Positions 18,701-28,059 are shown, counted from the stretch's first letter. The stretch is DNA of 64,000 nt from Chitinophagaceae bacterium (GCA_019638615.1 JAHBTL010000015.1:62001-126000); one strand, 5' to 3'. The notes: generated by a model from the letters alone, not told the origin. A program made the numbers and translations.

Positions 18701-21700
18701 TTCATCTGTATCTGTAGCGCTAATATTTACAACAACAGTATCCCTTTCATTCAACGTAACATTGGCAATGGGAGGTATAACAGGTAAATAGTTATTATTA
18801 ACAACAAGGTTAAACGTTACTGTTGCCGTATCGTTTTGCGGATTGACCGCTTTTACAATAATATTAGTATAAACACCCTGCTGAACCTCGGTTGGATTAA
18901 AAGTAATAACCCCTTCACCATTTCCCGTTGTTGAGAATGAACCAAAAACAGGGAGGTTATCGACAAAAATACTTATTGCATCTGCAGTACCATTTACAGC
19001 CTTAACAGGCACCTGTAACTGGCTGTTAAACCTCATGTATTGATTTTCTATCACATCCAGTACCGGTATCGCGCCGGAAGTGCGGGCGCTATCCTCATTA
19101 CTGTATGCCGATTCTCCTCCTATTCCAACAGCCTTAACCTTATAGTAGAACAATGAATTGGGATACAGCGCTGTATCAGTATACGATGCACTATTACCTG
19201 GCAAAACAGTATATAACAGAAAGTTCTCATTATCGCCGTAGGAACGATAAAGCTCATACCTCGTAGCCGCTCCTGCAGCATTGTCTACCCAAACCAGCTT
19301 TATTATAGAAGAACTGTATCCAAATGCATCTAAACCTGTAGGGGCTTCAGGGGCAGGTGGTGTAGCCATGGTTGTGGCGCTTGCAGGCTCTTCACCTAAA
19401 ATATTAGTTGGTATAACCTGTTTATTAATACCTGAGCCGTTAGGTCCTTTATAACTTACAGAAAGAACCTCGCTTGCTTCATTCGCTTCAAAATATGTTA
19501 CTGTAATCGGCACTGTAATCGGATACGGCCCTGCTGATGCATTAAATGTTTTGGTGCCGGATTTTTCATTGGTACTATGTATACCATCATAGTTTACTAC
19601 AAGATTTGTTTCACTGAACCCACCAATATATAATTTAGCTCCTTCATTGCTTGTTATATAAAAGGTGTACTGTCCGGCAGCGGGTATAGTTATCTTTCCA
19701 TCAAACTTCATTGCAAAATTATCGTTCCTGTCTTCCATGCCCAGCGAAAAAGTACCGACTCTACCCGTTTTAACAGGCATCAATGAATTAAAGTTAGGCA
19801 AAGCCGTCAGTGTATTTGTTTCATAATAACTATAGTCAACGCCTCTTCCGCTTTTATCAAATGCCGACTGACCATACTGGTTAATGGCTCTGATCTTATA
19901 ATAATACTTGGTTAATGACAGTACGGTTGTATCAGGATAGCTTGTTGTATTTGGTCCAAGCACTGCAATAGTTTGGAAGCCATCAATTGCATTTTCAGAC
20001 CGGAACAATTCAAAAGCAGTTTCATTGTTGCTATTATCCGTCCATGATAAATTAATCCTGTTATAAGATTGCGCTACTGCACTCAAGGCTGTAGGAGCAT
20101 TGGGTGCTACCCCTCCGCCCGGAGCAGCAGGGTCAACAAAAACGCTATCAGGCAGGTTTACATAAGAGCTCGTTTGTGGTGTTTTCCACAATACATTCAT
20201 TACAGCCCCTCCTGTTTTCTGGAAATAAGTGATTGTTATGGGATAAATACCCGCTGATAAATTTATTGTATCTTCAGCACTTACAGTACCATGTAATCCA
20301 TCATTATTTACCAAAGCTGCCGCCCCGGCACTATATGGAGCGCCAATGTAGAGCTTACTTCCATCATCAGAGGACGTTCTGAAGATGTAATCTCCGCTTA
20401 CCGGTATACGAATATGCCCTTCCCATAGAAAAGCAAAATATTCAGCCTGAGTTTTCGGAGCAAGCGTTACATTCGGTACAAATCCTGTTTTGGTAGGGAC
20501 TAAAGCATTAAAATCAGGAAGTAGATCCCAGGTTCCCAGATAATATTTATATCTTATTCCTTTTAAAATGGTTTGTGCAGTTATCTGATTGCTCGCGGGA
20601 GACTCATTGCCTGCAAAATCTCTTGCCTTTACCGAAAATGTATATTGGGTATTCGCCTCAAGATTGTAGATGGTATATTCAGCGTTTGTAGATGTGTAGG
20701 ATTTTACCCCATTGATATAAATGTCGTACTTCTCAACACCTACTTCATCATCAGACTCTGTCCATTGAAGCGAAACCGAATTCCTGGTAGTACCCACCAG
20801 TACCAGATCAGTGGGTGCCGTAGGCGGTTCTTTATCGATATCTGTTGTGGCGCTTGCCTCATTAGACAATGCAGCAGCTCCATTGTTATTAACAGCCCGA
20901 ACCACGAAATAATACTTAACTCCGGGAGTTAACCCATCTTTAGTAAATGTAAGCACACTGGCATCAGTAATTCCAACAAACTTATATGGACCTCCGGCCT
21001 TTTGAGCCTGATAAATTTCAAAATTAATAGGGGGATGCAAGGGAGACGGATTGGTAGTCCAATTTAAACGCAAAGAGGTTTTTGATTCTTTACTTAGAAC
21101 CAGCCCTGCTGCAGGATCGGGACTATTTGCACCATCGGAATTTACCACTTTAAACGGAGTAGAAAACGGACTGTTACATCCCACAGCCTCTGAAACCCTG
21201 GCTTTATATGTTCCGGGAGCAGCTTCATATGTATTTGTTGTGCTTACAGCTCCTGTAGCTCCAACGGCTTCCCACCTGTAACTCATATATCCCTCGGGAA
21301 GTGCCAGTTTAATGGTTGTTCTCCCATCCGGAGAAGGAAGTACTTTACTCGAAAATTCCCCTAACTCAATCTCGGGCGCTATTACAGCCGATTTATATTT
21401 TATTTCAACGGGTATCGGAGACCAGGGAGACCAGGTGCTTCCTTTTCTAATACGACAATCATATTTTCCTACTGAAGTGGCAACAATTGTATTAGAAGTG
21501 GCCCCGATTATAATTTCATCATTTTTCCTCCACTCATATGCATCAAAACCGGCAGTCACACCGATGGTAACATTTATGGTTTCTTCAGTACAAAATTCAG
21601 TACGACCAAACAAGGCCCAGGGATTTGCCTTGTGGGCCCTCTTCAAAAAAGGGAAATAATCAGCCTGACCCCAGGACTGATTCCAGCAGTCATGCCCTCT

Positions 21701-22486
21701 GTCGGGAAATTCAGTATATTTAAAATTGTTGCCTGCTGCTTTGGCGGCATTGTTCATACCGCGGGCATTGACTGGAGGCGGTTTAGTATCCAATGCTCCC
21801 TGAAACAGCCATATGGGGGTAAACGACTGTTGCACCAGCTGTGCATTCCCCGTAATGCTTGCGGCGCTGATAGGAGCAGCGGCTGCTACCAATGTAGGAT
21901 TTTCGAACAAAAAATTCCAGGTAGCTCCACCACCGCCTGACAGTCCATTAACAACTACCCGGAACGGATCAACCTGCACCTGGGGGACAAGGAAGTTCTC
22001 AATAAGATCACGGATAGCATTTCTTTGGTTTAAAGAAAACACTTTTGAATTCCAGGACACCTGCGGATATAACAAAAACCCGTCGAATGTGCCGTTATCC
22101 ACTGCATTCATGTGCTTTTGCCCTCCATGATACAACTGGAACTCGTTATCATATAATGTACCCGTTTCACCTCCTCCATGGAAAAAGAGATAAAGCGGAT
22201 ATGTTTTACCATTACCCGGAACATACGTTTTAGGATATTTTAACCTGAATGCCACCCCTTTGTATATGTAACACTTGAAGCTGGTAGTATTCCAGGTCAC
22301 CTTATTTGTTTTTACCCACTTGCCCGGCTGACCAGATGGCGGCTGAGCCGGAGGATGAGCCGGATCATATACCACGATCGGGTCATTGGGGTTAAATACT
22401 GTTTGACCCTTTACCAACGAAACCCCAAAAAATAATAAAAAGAGTGAAAACACCCCTCCCAACAATTTGTGTACGAATTGATTCAT
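15701..22486 (-). CDS. Giant secreted esterase with FN3, PA14 and triplicated module, T9SS type A tail
   Basis: A 2261-residue secreted protein. Signal peptide at 1-27. An alpha/beta hydrolase of the PHB-depolymerase/feruloyl-esterase kind at about 70-290 has Ser183 in NGLSGGGG, Asp233 in GALDTK and His265 in DRGHDCW. Then come two Ig-like segments (295-450), FN3 at about 455-550 and 553-640, PA14 at 643-787, FN3 at 795-880, PA14 at 881-1032, FN3 at 1045-1138, and two cadherin/Ig-like units (1140-1325). A module of about 165 residues occurs three times (1330-1507, 1703-1873, 1969-2136), separated by FN3 and cadherin-like units. The end (AAYPNPFVDDVTIKLSL...) is a type A sorting domain for the type IX secretion system. 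It probably acts at the cell surface on acylated polysaccharide, with PA14 domains as carbohydrate binders. Monocistronic. Confidence 0.88.
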   Translation of the reverse strand: MNQFVHKLLGGVFSLFLLFFGVSLVKGQTVFNPNDPIVVYDPAHPPAQPPSGQPGKWVKTNKVTWNTTSFKCYIYKGVAFRLKYPKTYVPGNGKTYPLYLFFHGGGETGTLYDNEFQLYHGGQKHMNAVDNGTFDGFLLYPQVSWNSKVFSLNQRNAIRDLIENFLVPQVQVDPFRVVVNGLSGGGGATWNFLFENPTLVAAAAPISAASITGNAQLVQQSFTPIWLFQGALDTKPPPVNARGMNNAAKAAGNNFKYTEFPDRGHDCWNQSWGQADYFPFLKRAHKANPWALFGRTEFCTEETINVTIGVTAGFDAYEWRKNDEIIIGATSNTIVATSVGKYDCRIRKGSTWSPWSPIPVEIKYKSAVIAPEIELGEFSSKVLPSPDGRTTIKLALPEGYMSYRWEAVGATGAVSTTNTYEAAPGTYKARVSEAVGCNSPFSTPFKVVNSDGANSPDPAAGLVLSKESKTSLRLNWTTNPSPLHPPINFEIYQAQKAGGPYKFVGITDASVLTFTKDGLTPGVKYYFVVRAVNNNGAAALSNEASATTDIDKEPPTAPTDLVLVGTTRNSVSLQWTESDDEVGVEKYDIYINGVKSYTSTNAEYTIYNLEANTQYTFSVKARDFAGNESPASNQITAQTILKGIRYKYYLGTWDLLPDFNALVPTKTGFVPNVTLAPKTQAEYFAFLWEGHIRIPVSGDYIFRTSSDDGSKLYIGAPYSAGAAALVNNDGLHGTVSAEDTINLSAGIYPITITYFQKTGGAVMNVLWKTPQTSSYVNLPDSVFVDPAAPGGGVAPNAPTALSAVAQSYNRINLSWTDNSNNETAFELFRSENAIDGFQTIAVLGPNTTSYPDTTVLSLTKYYYKIRAINQYGQSAFDKSGRGVDYSYYETNTLTALPNFNSLMPVKTGRVGTFSLGMEDRNDNFAMKFDGKITIPAAGQYTFYITSNEGAKLYIGGFSETNLVVNYDGIHSTNEKSGTKTFNASAGPYPITVPITVTYFEANEASEVLSVSYKGPNGSGINKQVIPTNILGEEPASATTMATPPAPEAPTGLDAFGYSSSIIKLVWVDNAAGAATRYELYRSYGDNENFLLYTVLPGNSASYTDTALYPNSLFYYKVKAVGIGGESAYSNEDSARTSGAIPVLDVIENQYMRFNSQLQVPVKAVNGTADAISIFVDNLPVFGSFSTTGNGEGVITFNPTEVQQGVYTNIIVKAVNPQNDTATVTFNLVVNNNYLPVIPPIANVTLNERDTVVVNISATDTDEGDQLLWSFLNLPDFVNVAINNRSLTFTIAPNYSHAGTYKPLVRIEDGRNGKDTVSFLIKVNPTPIVPERIFVNFTDGNGSFAGPGAGSKWNNTNSAPSQNATFSSLKTDAGAISSVSIKILDAGFSSSNTGMNTGNNSGIYPDSVIRSQYRVGANAKNMRISGLDVNRRYSFTFFGSHNANDRDYITVYTMKGQSVSLNARANSQNTVSIVNIAPDAGGILNLNVARSSSVAPYGYLNAMVIETVFEDSTAPARVKNLVANFEDDVIKLTWTNVAYNAIAYEVYRATSLMGPYVLLNPGVISDTLQSYTDETVVGSKTYYYMVRCRNNFGGSTSQVVKVITPNKAPVFTGTNEFFVKTDQTVSVSITTTDDIADIVTLSAANLPSFVTFTDNGGGLGTLQISPAQANIGAFRNILLTATDNYGASTVNNISINVTDKNTSSIYVNFNASNPVDGIWNNFNKAPTANAAISDLKNDIGTITGAGVTLLDAWQGGNVTGAISGNNSGIYRDSVLRTVFYEGRGNTNRVRITGLSTDPNKRYSLVFVASVDAVGNRNTLFTAGGKSVTLNAANNTDRSVQINDLVPAAGVIEFTVGRGSGSSNSYINTLVIQEYTVSATLLSPVNLRGKAVAKDSIMLTWDNRTDGGTYEIYRAESSGGSYSLAGTATSNTFTDGGLLKNKEYFYKVRSVVGINTSDYSNIAVVSTFAYSVYINFNRDNPASWPWNNTNGDPVEDDVLADLRNDEGNYSGVDITVGAGFSAVNNSGENTGNNSGVVPDNVMRSTWWVDIGQVAQLKVSGLSQNMSYRFLFFASRTGTTTRIVNYSINGRIAKLKANQNTSETITIDEVYADSNGEVLIIIYGETGSFGYIGGLVISGAKRSSNPVEGGGAAFRTGRNDAPKAQEEMIVAPESGNNTIAAYPNPFVDDVTIKLSLKQEAKAIIKVLDMNGKVVMVKDIGNVPKGTWQYTLGLNNKGYLPQGVYFIQVQGLGLNFRPLKVLKTR

Positions 22487-22770
22487 AATAGTATGTATTT
22501 CAATAAAACCTTGCAGGTTTCAGGAAGGAATTTGGCTTAGAATCAGGCGTTTGGACACTTAGCACCAAATAAAATTACATTGGCGAAGTAGTCATACAAT
22601 AATAAACAGGATTGTAAATCTTTAGGTTTGACAGAAGAAAATTGGAAATACGGGCTTATAGAAATATATGTAATAAATAGCTTCTAAAGACGATGCAAGG
22701 TATAAAAGTATTTTTAATTATACAACACCGTATTTTCAACATATATCACTTTTTAGCTTCCTATTGATAA
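22487..22770. other. AT-rich spacer upstream of the giant esterase
   Basis: A 284-bp non-coding stretch between two minus-strand genes. It should hold the promoter of the giant esterase and the end of the acyltransferase transcript. No clear terminator hairpin or TAnnTTTG box was found. Confidence 0.4.
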
Positions 22771-23934
22771 TCAATGATTTACCTTTTTCCTTTCTCCATG
22801 TAACACCTTTCCGATAATAGTATATCTGACAAACCACTGGTATGTTACCAGGGATATGATAGTAGGTATGATTAAAGCAATGGGGAATCGCAACCAGCCA
22901 GGCACAGAACTGTTTAAAAAAACTGTCTGCAGTCCTATCACGAAACCTAAATGAATAAGATAAATCCAATAAGATGCATCGGATATATACTTCCAGAAGC
23001 GGCTTTCCAAATTAAAATACCGAAGAAAAAAACCAATAAACCCCAGTGACAAAAAAACCACCTGGAAAGCTGCCAGCATTTTAAGCATAAGCAAAACACC
23101 ATAGGATTTATTTTGCAAGTTTGTCCACTGTGCATAAAACAAACCAATTACAATTAATAATCCTATTGACAACAACATCTTAAAATTTTTAATTAATAAA
23201 TTGAATACATCCGGACGTACATGAATCAACCATCCTAATGCAAAAAAATAGCCATAAAAAACGATATAAGAAACATGCCTGGGAATAATAAGCGGATCGG
23301 AAAGTACAAACAACTCTTTTTCACGAAATAGTATCATCCATACCGGAATGCTTAAGATAAAAGGCCAGTAGATGGCATCAAAAGACCTTGTTTTCCACCA
23401 TCTGATAACTTTTTCAGCATACTTTTCAAACACAGCATATTTTTTCATTCTCATCAAAATCACGGTGACAACGTAAAACATCATCAAGTCATATAAAAAC
23501 CATAAATGGCCTACCCCACTGGTTCCGGGAATTTTAAATAAGCTTTTTAATATAGCCGTATTTAACGGTAAATGCTGTATATGGTAATAGTTGTAAATAC
23601 TATAAGGTATCGTTGCCATTGGAACAATGATAAGCATGCCTATAACAAAAGGGATGCCTACCCTGACCCATCGCCTTCTTATAAACTCTTTCTCGCCAAC
23701 TCTTTTAAACAAAAGCCTGCAGAAATATCCGGCTATAATAAAAAACAGAGGCATCCTGAAAGAATGTATAAAAAAATAGGTAAAATCAAAAATCCAGTTA
23801 GTAAACCCATCATCATGTACCCAATTTTTCTTGGGCATCACCCTGTAGGCAATGGTAGCATGAAGCAGAACTCCCAATAACATAGCAACAGCCCGCAATG
23901 CGTCAATGCCATGAATCCTTGTTTGATTATTCAT
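22771..23934 (-). CDS. Acyltransferase 3 / OpgC (MdoC)-like membrane protein
   Basis: A 387-residue polytopic membrane protein of the acyltransferase-3 superfamily, nearest in look to the OpgC/MdoC glucan succinyl-transferase branch. N-terminal motif GIDALRAVAMLLGVLLHATI carries the conserved His. FRMPLFFIIAGYFCRLLF and GVGHLWFLYDLMMFYVV are typical of this branch. About ten membrane segments and a basic C-terminal tail (HGERKKVNH). With the acyltransferase at 14373 and the giant esterase between them, it suggests acyl decoration and removal on surface glycans, which is an inference. It is divergent from the CHU_C protein gene. Confidence 0.82.
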   Translation of the reverse strand: MNNQTRIHGIDALRAVAMLLGVLLHATIAYRVMPKKNWVHDDGFTNWIFDFTYFFIHSFRMPLFFIIAGYFCRLLFKRVGEKEFIRRRWVRVGIPFVIGMLIIVPMATIPYSIYNYYHIQHLPLNTAILKSLFKIPGTSGVGHLWFLYDLMMFYVVTVILMRMKKYAVFEKYAEKVIRWWKTRSFDAIYWPFILSIPVWMILFREKELFVLSDPLIIPRHVSYIVFYGYFFALGWLIHVRPDVFNLLIKNFKMLLSIGLLIVIGLFYAQWTNLQNKSYGVLLMLKMLAAFQVVFLSLGFIGFFLRYFNLESRFWKYISDASYWIYLIHLGFVIGLQTVFLNSSVPGWLRFPIALIIPTIISLVTYQWFVRYTIIGKVLHGERKKVNH

Positions 23935-24243
23935 TCACTTTATTTGAATATTTAAACCAGTCAGTTACTACTTATCATAACACTAACCGATAAAAATACA
24001 AACCGAAGCTTAACATTCAAATAATTTCTATTATTGAGTTATCTCCTGTTGGTTGTCCAACCCGTCAATAAGTCAACGCAAATACTGTATTGTTACCTGT
24101 ATTCCTTTGATTTATGGAAGGGATCATGCAACGTTTTGCTCAAAAGCATTCTCATATTCCTTGTAACGTTACATTTTTTGATTTAGATCAATTCCGAATA
24201 AAAGGTTTTCTTTACATCATATTGTCCGTAACTCGCTATTGAA
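23935..24243. other. Divergent spacer between OpgC-like and CHU_C genes
   Basis: A 309-bp AT-rich stretch with no credible gene. It should contain two divergent promoters; I see no clear -7 box and no strong hairpin. Confidence 0.4.
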
Positions 24244-26259
24244 ATGTACTGGTTAAAAATTTTATTACTTTTTTCGGGGCTGGTGTGTAGTATAAATATA
24301 TCCGCGCAAAACTGTTCTACCCTGGGTCAAACACCTTCAACAGCGTTTCCCGTGTGCGGCACCTCGGTTTTTACACAACAAACTGTTCCTGCCTGTGGAG
24401 GCAGAGTCATCCCGGTCCCTGGTTGTAATGATGGCGCGGACTATGGCGATCTGAATCCCTTCTGGTATAAATTCACCTGTTTCGCAACCGGTACATTGGG
24501 TTTTACCATTACGCCCATTACCAATTCTGACGATTACGACTGGCAATTATTTGATATTACGGGCAAAGACCCGAACGATGTATTCACAAACAGCTCATTG
24601 TATGTAACCAGCAACTGGTCTGCCAACCCCGGCGCCACCGGAACCGCAGCCAGCGCTACAGCCGTAACCAACTGTGCCGGCTTTACCTACCCTAATAAAA
24701 GTAAAATGCCGGTACTGACAGAGGGACATCAATACCTGCTGCTTGTAAGTCATTTCACAATCACCAATCAAAGCGGATACAAATTAAGTTTTGGAGGAGG
24801 CACCGCTAATATTACAGATCCCAAGGAACCTCATTTAGATAAGGCCAGGGCTTATTGTGACGGGTCGAGCATCATTGTGAAGCTCAATAAAAAAATGAGG
24901 TGCAATACACTTGCATCCGATGGCAGCGATTTTTCTCTTTCTACCACCTTGGCCGCCATAACAGGGGCCAATGCAGACAATTGCGTCAGGGGGTTCGATA
25001 TGGATTCATTGACCGTCAGTTTGAGCAACCCGCTTCCGCCCGGTACTTATTCAATTAGTGTGAAAAACGGATCCGACGGAAATGCCATACTTGATAACTG
25101 TGATCGCAATATCCCGGCAGGAGAAAGCATCAGCTTTATGGTGGAACCTATTCATCCTACCCCTATGGACAGTATTGCCGCTATCCAATGCGCACCCGAT
25201 GTGCTGGAGCTTGTATTCAAAAAACCAATACAATGCAATTCCATTGCCGGCAATGGCAGCGATTTTATGGTTACAGGTTCCGCACCTGTTTCTGTAGTAG
25301 CCGCCTCCTGCAATTGTGATAACGGAGGAATTACCAGCAGTATCTACGTAAAATTATCTGCACCCATTGTTACCAAAGGCAGCTTTACCATCACATTAAG
25401 AACCGGAGGCGATGGCAACACAATAGTGGATGAATGCGGCCAGGAAACACCTTCCGGGGAAGCTCTCTCTTTTCAAACAGCAGATACCGTGTCAGCTGCA
25501 TTCAGCTATCTGGCTTTACTCGGGTGCCGGTTTGATACCATTGCCTATTCTCACCCGGGGAGAAATGATATAAATACCTGGCGCTGGCTGTTCGAAGACA
25601 ATACTACAAGCTCCCTGCAACATCCTCAAAAGGTCTATCAGGCATTTGGTTTAAAAAATGCAACACTCATAGTATCCAATGGCGTTTGCTACGATACCGC
25701 TTCCGCAGAGGTCAACCTGGATAATGAGCTGAAAGCAGCTTTTGAAGCGCCTGAATTTATTTGTCCTGAAGATACGACGCTTTATAAGGACATTAGCATT
25801 GGCAGGATCGTACAATGGAACTGGAGTTTTGGAAACGGGGCTGTAAGCGTGGTACAGGTGCCATCTGCCCAACGGTATACCCCACCGATGGTGGATCAGA
25901 AATATACGGTTCGGCTGGAAGTAACGGATGACCTGGGATGTAAGGACGCGTTTCAAAAAGAAGTAACGGTGGTAAGCAGCTGTTACATTGCCATACCTAC
26001 CGCCTTTACACCTAATAACGACGGGCTGAATGATTACCTGTACCCGCTGAATGCCTACAAAGCCGATAACCTGGTATTCCGGGTTTTTAACGTATACGGG
26101 CAAAAAGTGTTTGAATCAAATGACCGTTTACAAAAATGGGATGGAACGATCAACGGTCATCCCCAGCGTTCCGGAACATATGTGTGGACGCTCGAATACA
26201 GGCATCGGGACATGGGACGCCTTTTCGGGCTAAAAGGAACTACCACGCTGATCAGGTAA
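24244..26259 (+). CDS. Secreted protein with PKD domain and CHU_C (T9SS type B) sorting domain
   Basis: A 671-residue secreted or surface protein. Signal peptide MYWLKILLLFSGLVCSINISAQ. The N-terminal half holds Cys-rich segments and two similar Ig-like repeats (each with 'C-N-(S/T)-(L/I)-A-(S/G)-(D/N)-G-S-D-F' near its start and 'SGEA/AGES-SF' at its end). A PKD-like domain follows around FSYLALLGC...WRWLFEDN and QWNWSFGNGAVS. The C-terminus is a gliding-motility-associated CHU_C domain (IPTAFTPNNDGLNDYL ... KWDGTINGHPQRSGTYVWT), the type B sorting signal of the type IX secretion system. Function is likely adhesive; no enzyme motif is seen. Monocistronic. Confidence 0.88.
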   Translation: MYWLKILLLFSGLVCSINISAQNCSTLGQTPSTAFPVCGTSVFTQQTVPACGGRVIPVPGCNDGADYGDLNPFWYKFTCFATGTLGFTITPITNSDDYDWQLFDITGKDPNDVFTNSSLYVTSNWSANPGATGTAASATAVTNCAGFTYPNKSKMPVLTEGHQYLLLVSHFTITNQSGYKLSFGGGTANITDPKEPHLDKARAYCDGSSIIVKLNKKMRCNTLASDGSDFSLSTTLAAITGANADNCVRGFDMDSLTVSLSNPLPPGTYSISVKNGSDGNAILDNCDRNIPAGESISFMVEPIHPTPMDSIAAIQCAPDVLELVFKKPIQCNSIAGNGSDFMVTGSAPVSVVAASCNCDNGGITSSIYVKLSAPIVTKGSFTITLRTGGDGNTIVDECGQETPSGEALSFQTADTVSAAFSYLALLGCRFDTIAYSHPGRNDINTWRWLFEDNTTSSLQHPQKVYQAFGLKNATLIVSNGVCYDTASAEVNLDNELKAAFEAPEFICPEDTTLYKDISIGRIVQWNWSFGNGAVSVVQVPSAQRYTPPMVDQKYTVRLEVTDDLGCKDAFQKEVTVVSSCYIAIPTAFTPNNDGLNDYLYPLNAYKADNLVFRVFNVYGQKVFESNDRLQKWDGTINGHPQRSGTYVWTLEYRHRDMGRLFGLKGTTTLIR

Positions 26260-26403
26260 ATACAGTATAATTTTCATTTGAATATTCCCGCGCTTATCTT
26301 ACAACAACATCCCGGAAATGCACAATAAAAAACAGTTGGTCAAAACAACAATATATTTTATTCTCCCGTTTATACTGCAATCATCCTAATTCAATTTCTC
26401 TTT

Positions 26404-26487
26404 ATGAAAAATGCAGATAAACTTTTTTTTGCGGTCGTTGTTATCGGCTACTTCGTACTTTACAGTTTTATGGCGCTGCTGAGCTGA
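26404..26487 (+). CDS. Possible 27-residue single-span membrane peptide
   Basis: A small frame starts with ATG and ends TGA. It encodes MKNADKLF followed by a continuous hydrophobic run (FAVVVIGYFVLYSFMALLS) long enough to span a membrane, as in many small membrane proteins. It lies in the 288-bp spacer between the CHU_C gene and a lipoprotein gene, on the same strand. The ribosome-binding site is weak, as is common in this phylum. The composition is not decisive, and the frame could be chance. Confidence 0.4.
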   Translation: MKNADKLFFAVVVIGYFVLYSFMALLS

Positions 26488-26495
26488 TCATTCGT

Positions 26496-26503
26496 TATAT
26501 TTG
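26496..26503 (+). promoter_or_regulatory. Putative -7 promoter box of the lipoprotein gene
   Basis: TATATTTG matches TAnnTTTG exactly, 44 bp before the lipoprotein ATG, just after the end of the small membrane frame. Confidence 0.45.
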
Positions 26504-26547
26504 CAGCCGGGATTATCTATCAGAACCTTATCATAAAACCTCTTAAT

Positions 26548-27021
26548 ATGAACCTACAGGCATTAAACAAACCACTTCTGTTATTGATAATGATATCAGG
26601 AATAGTTATTAGTTCCTGTAAAAAAGAAAAGGAAGATCCCGAGCCGGAGCCTACGCGTAAAGAATTATTGTCTCATGCCTGGAAGGTGGTGGACGTAAGA
26701 CAAGGCAGTGAAACCGGTACCAGTGTATTTAATTTACCCTTTCCACAAGTACAGTGTTTAAAAGATAATATACTCACACTGGTAAATGACAACAGCTTTA
26801 CTTTTGATGAGGGTGCCATTGTATGCGACCCTCCAATGGAAGCCGAAGGCACCTGGAGCCTGATAGAGAGCGATACCAAGCTGAAGCTTTCATCGCCCGG
26901 CGAGGACGATATAATCATTACTCTCGTTAGTGTCAGCGAAGGTAAATTCAGTTTTGAGTATAAAATTACCGAAGGTATCGGCGAAGGCACTTATATTGTG
27001 ATCATGCAGCACAAATCATAA
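26548..27021 (+). CDS. Lipocalin-like lipoprotein
   Basis: A 157-residue lipoprotein. The signal sequence ends in the lipobox ISSC with Cys24, followed by the charged KKEKEDPEPEPTRKELLSH. The rest is beta-rich and fits the small lipocalin-like family common in Chitinophagaceae (W-K-V-V-D-V start, 'EGTWSLIESDTKLKLSS' mid-strand). It resembles the lipoprotein at 52413 ('TRKE-L-SH-W' motif shared). Its role is unknown; probably outer-membrane or periplasmic facing. It is convergent with the SprT-like gene. Confidence 0.75.
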   Translation: MNLQALNKPLLLLIMISGIVISSCKKEKEDPEPEPTRKELLSHAWKVVDVRQGSETGTSVFNLPFPQVQCLKDNILTLVNDNSFTFDEGAIVCDPPMEAEGTWSLIESDTKLKLSSPGEDDIIITLVSVSEGKFSFEYKITEGIGEGTYIVIMQHKS

Positions 27022-27050
27022 AATAAAAGAGCTTCACCAAAAGCCGGAGT

Positions 27051-27674
27051 CTAAATAACTTCTTTTACTTCATACACCGGGCTGAACAGGTATACTTTCC
27101 CTGTTTTTACTTCCAGGCAGCGAATGCGTTTTCGCAGCTGTTCTCCCCGCCTGAATATTCTCCCGTCATCGGTAGCAAACAGGTTTCCGGGTTCAATCTC
27201 CTCTACAAGTTGCCTGCTGTCTTTTTGCTGATCGTATTTTCTCAGCACCCTCAATAAACCGTCTTCGGCGCAGCTACCTGCAGCGGGGCGTTGCATGGTC
27301 ATCTTTACTTCGTGCGCTACATCGGCAGGAAAAATATTTAGCTGCAGGAATTGATAGAGTATTTCTCCATAAGTAAGCTTCCATTCTTTTCCATGTGACG
27401 CAATCCGGTTTCCAAATCTCACAAAAGCTACCAGGTGCGCCAGCTCATGCAGCAGGGTTATTAAAAAAGCGTAAGGGTTCAGATTGCCGTTCACGCTGAT
27501 CCTGTGATTCTTTCCGTTTACCGCAAAACGGTAATCGCCCAGCACGCTTTTTCGTTCGCGCGTAATGGTAAGATGTACCTTAAACTGCAGGAGGTACTGC
27601 ATAACCGTATCGTACGATCCCGGTGGCAAAAACGAATTCAAAGCATTCAGGGGTGCTTCTTGTTTCCTTCCCAT
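27051..27674 (-). CDS. SprT-like zinc metallopeptidase-domain protein
   Basis: A 207-residue protein with the zinc-binding motif HELAHL (HExxH) and a third ligand candidate in SHGKEWK, the pattern of the SprT-like/DUF45 family. A zinc-ribbon pair, typical of longer SprT proteins, is not visible; only a single Cys is seen (GSCAEDG), so this looks like the short bacterial form. Substrate unknown; eukaryotic relatives (Spartan) cleave DNA-protein crosslinks. One base separates it from the membrane-protein gene upstream on the same strand, so they form an operon. Confidence 0.82.
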   Translation of the reverse strand: MGRKQEAPLNALNSFLPPGSYDTVMQYLLQFKVHLTITRERKSVLGDYRFAVNGKNHRISVNGNLNPYAFLITLLHELAHLVAFVRFGNRIASHGKEWKLTYGEILYQFLQLNIFPADVAHEVKMTMQRPAAGSCAEDGLLRVLRKYDQQKDSRQLVEEIEPGNLFATDDGRIFRRGEQLRKRIRCLEVKTGKVYLFSPVYEVKEVI

Positions 27675-27675
27675 T

Positions 27676-28059
27676 TTATTTTTTGCCGGCTTTAAGCAGT
27701 ATACTCATTTCAATAAAAGTATACACAATATACAGCGCCATACAGGCTATGATAGAAGCACGGTTGATATGACTGACCAGTCGCCCGTATAAGAGAGCTG
27801 CTATTGCCACTAAAAAAAACTTTGAAATAAACGATATGTAAAAATACCTCACAAAGGCCTGGGGCGATGCTGCACTGATCCCTTTTTGTAAAAACACAAA
27901 AGAGAGTACGGACAACAAAAACAGGAAAATGTTCCCCCCAAATAAAGTTAAGCTGTTAAAGCCCAGCGCAGCCAGCTTTACATCAAACACGGCAATCAGG
28001 ATTGAAAGAATAATAAAGAGGATTATAAGCGGTAAAAACTTCCTTAAGCTTTTATTCAT
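27676..28059 (-). CDS. Small four-span membrane protein, unknown
   Basis: A 127-residue protein made of about four hydrophobic helices (LPLIILFIILSILIAVF, LFGGNIFLFLLSVLSFVFL, FYISFISKFFLVAIAALLY, ASIIACMALYIVYTFI) with a basic C-terminus. I recognise no family motif. AtpI/ATP-synthase-I-like proteins have a similar layout, but there is no atp operon here. It starts the two-gene minus-strand unit with the SprT-like gene. Confidence 0.65.
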   Translation of the reverse strand: MNKSLRKFLPLIILFIILSILIAVFDVKLAALGFNSLTLFGGNIFLFLLSVLSFVFLQKGISAASPQAFVRYFYISFISKFFLVAIAALLYGRLVSHINRASIIACMALYIVYTFIEMSILLKAGKK

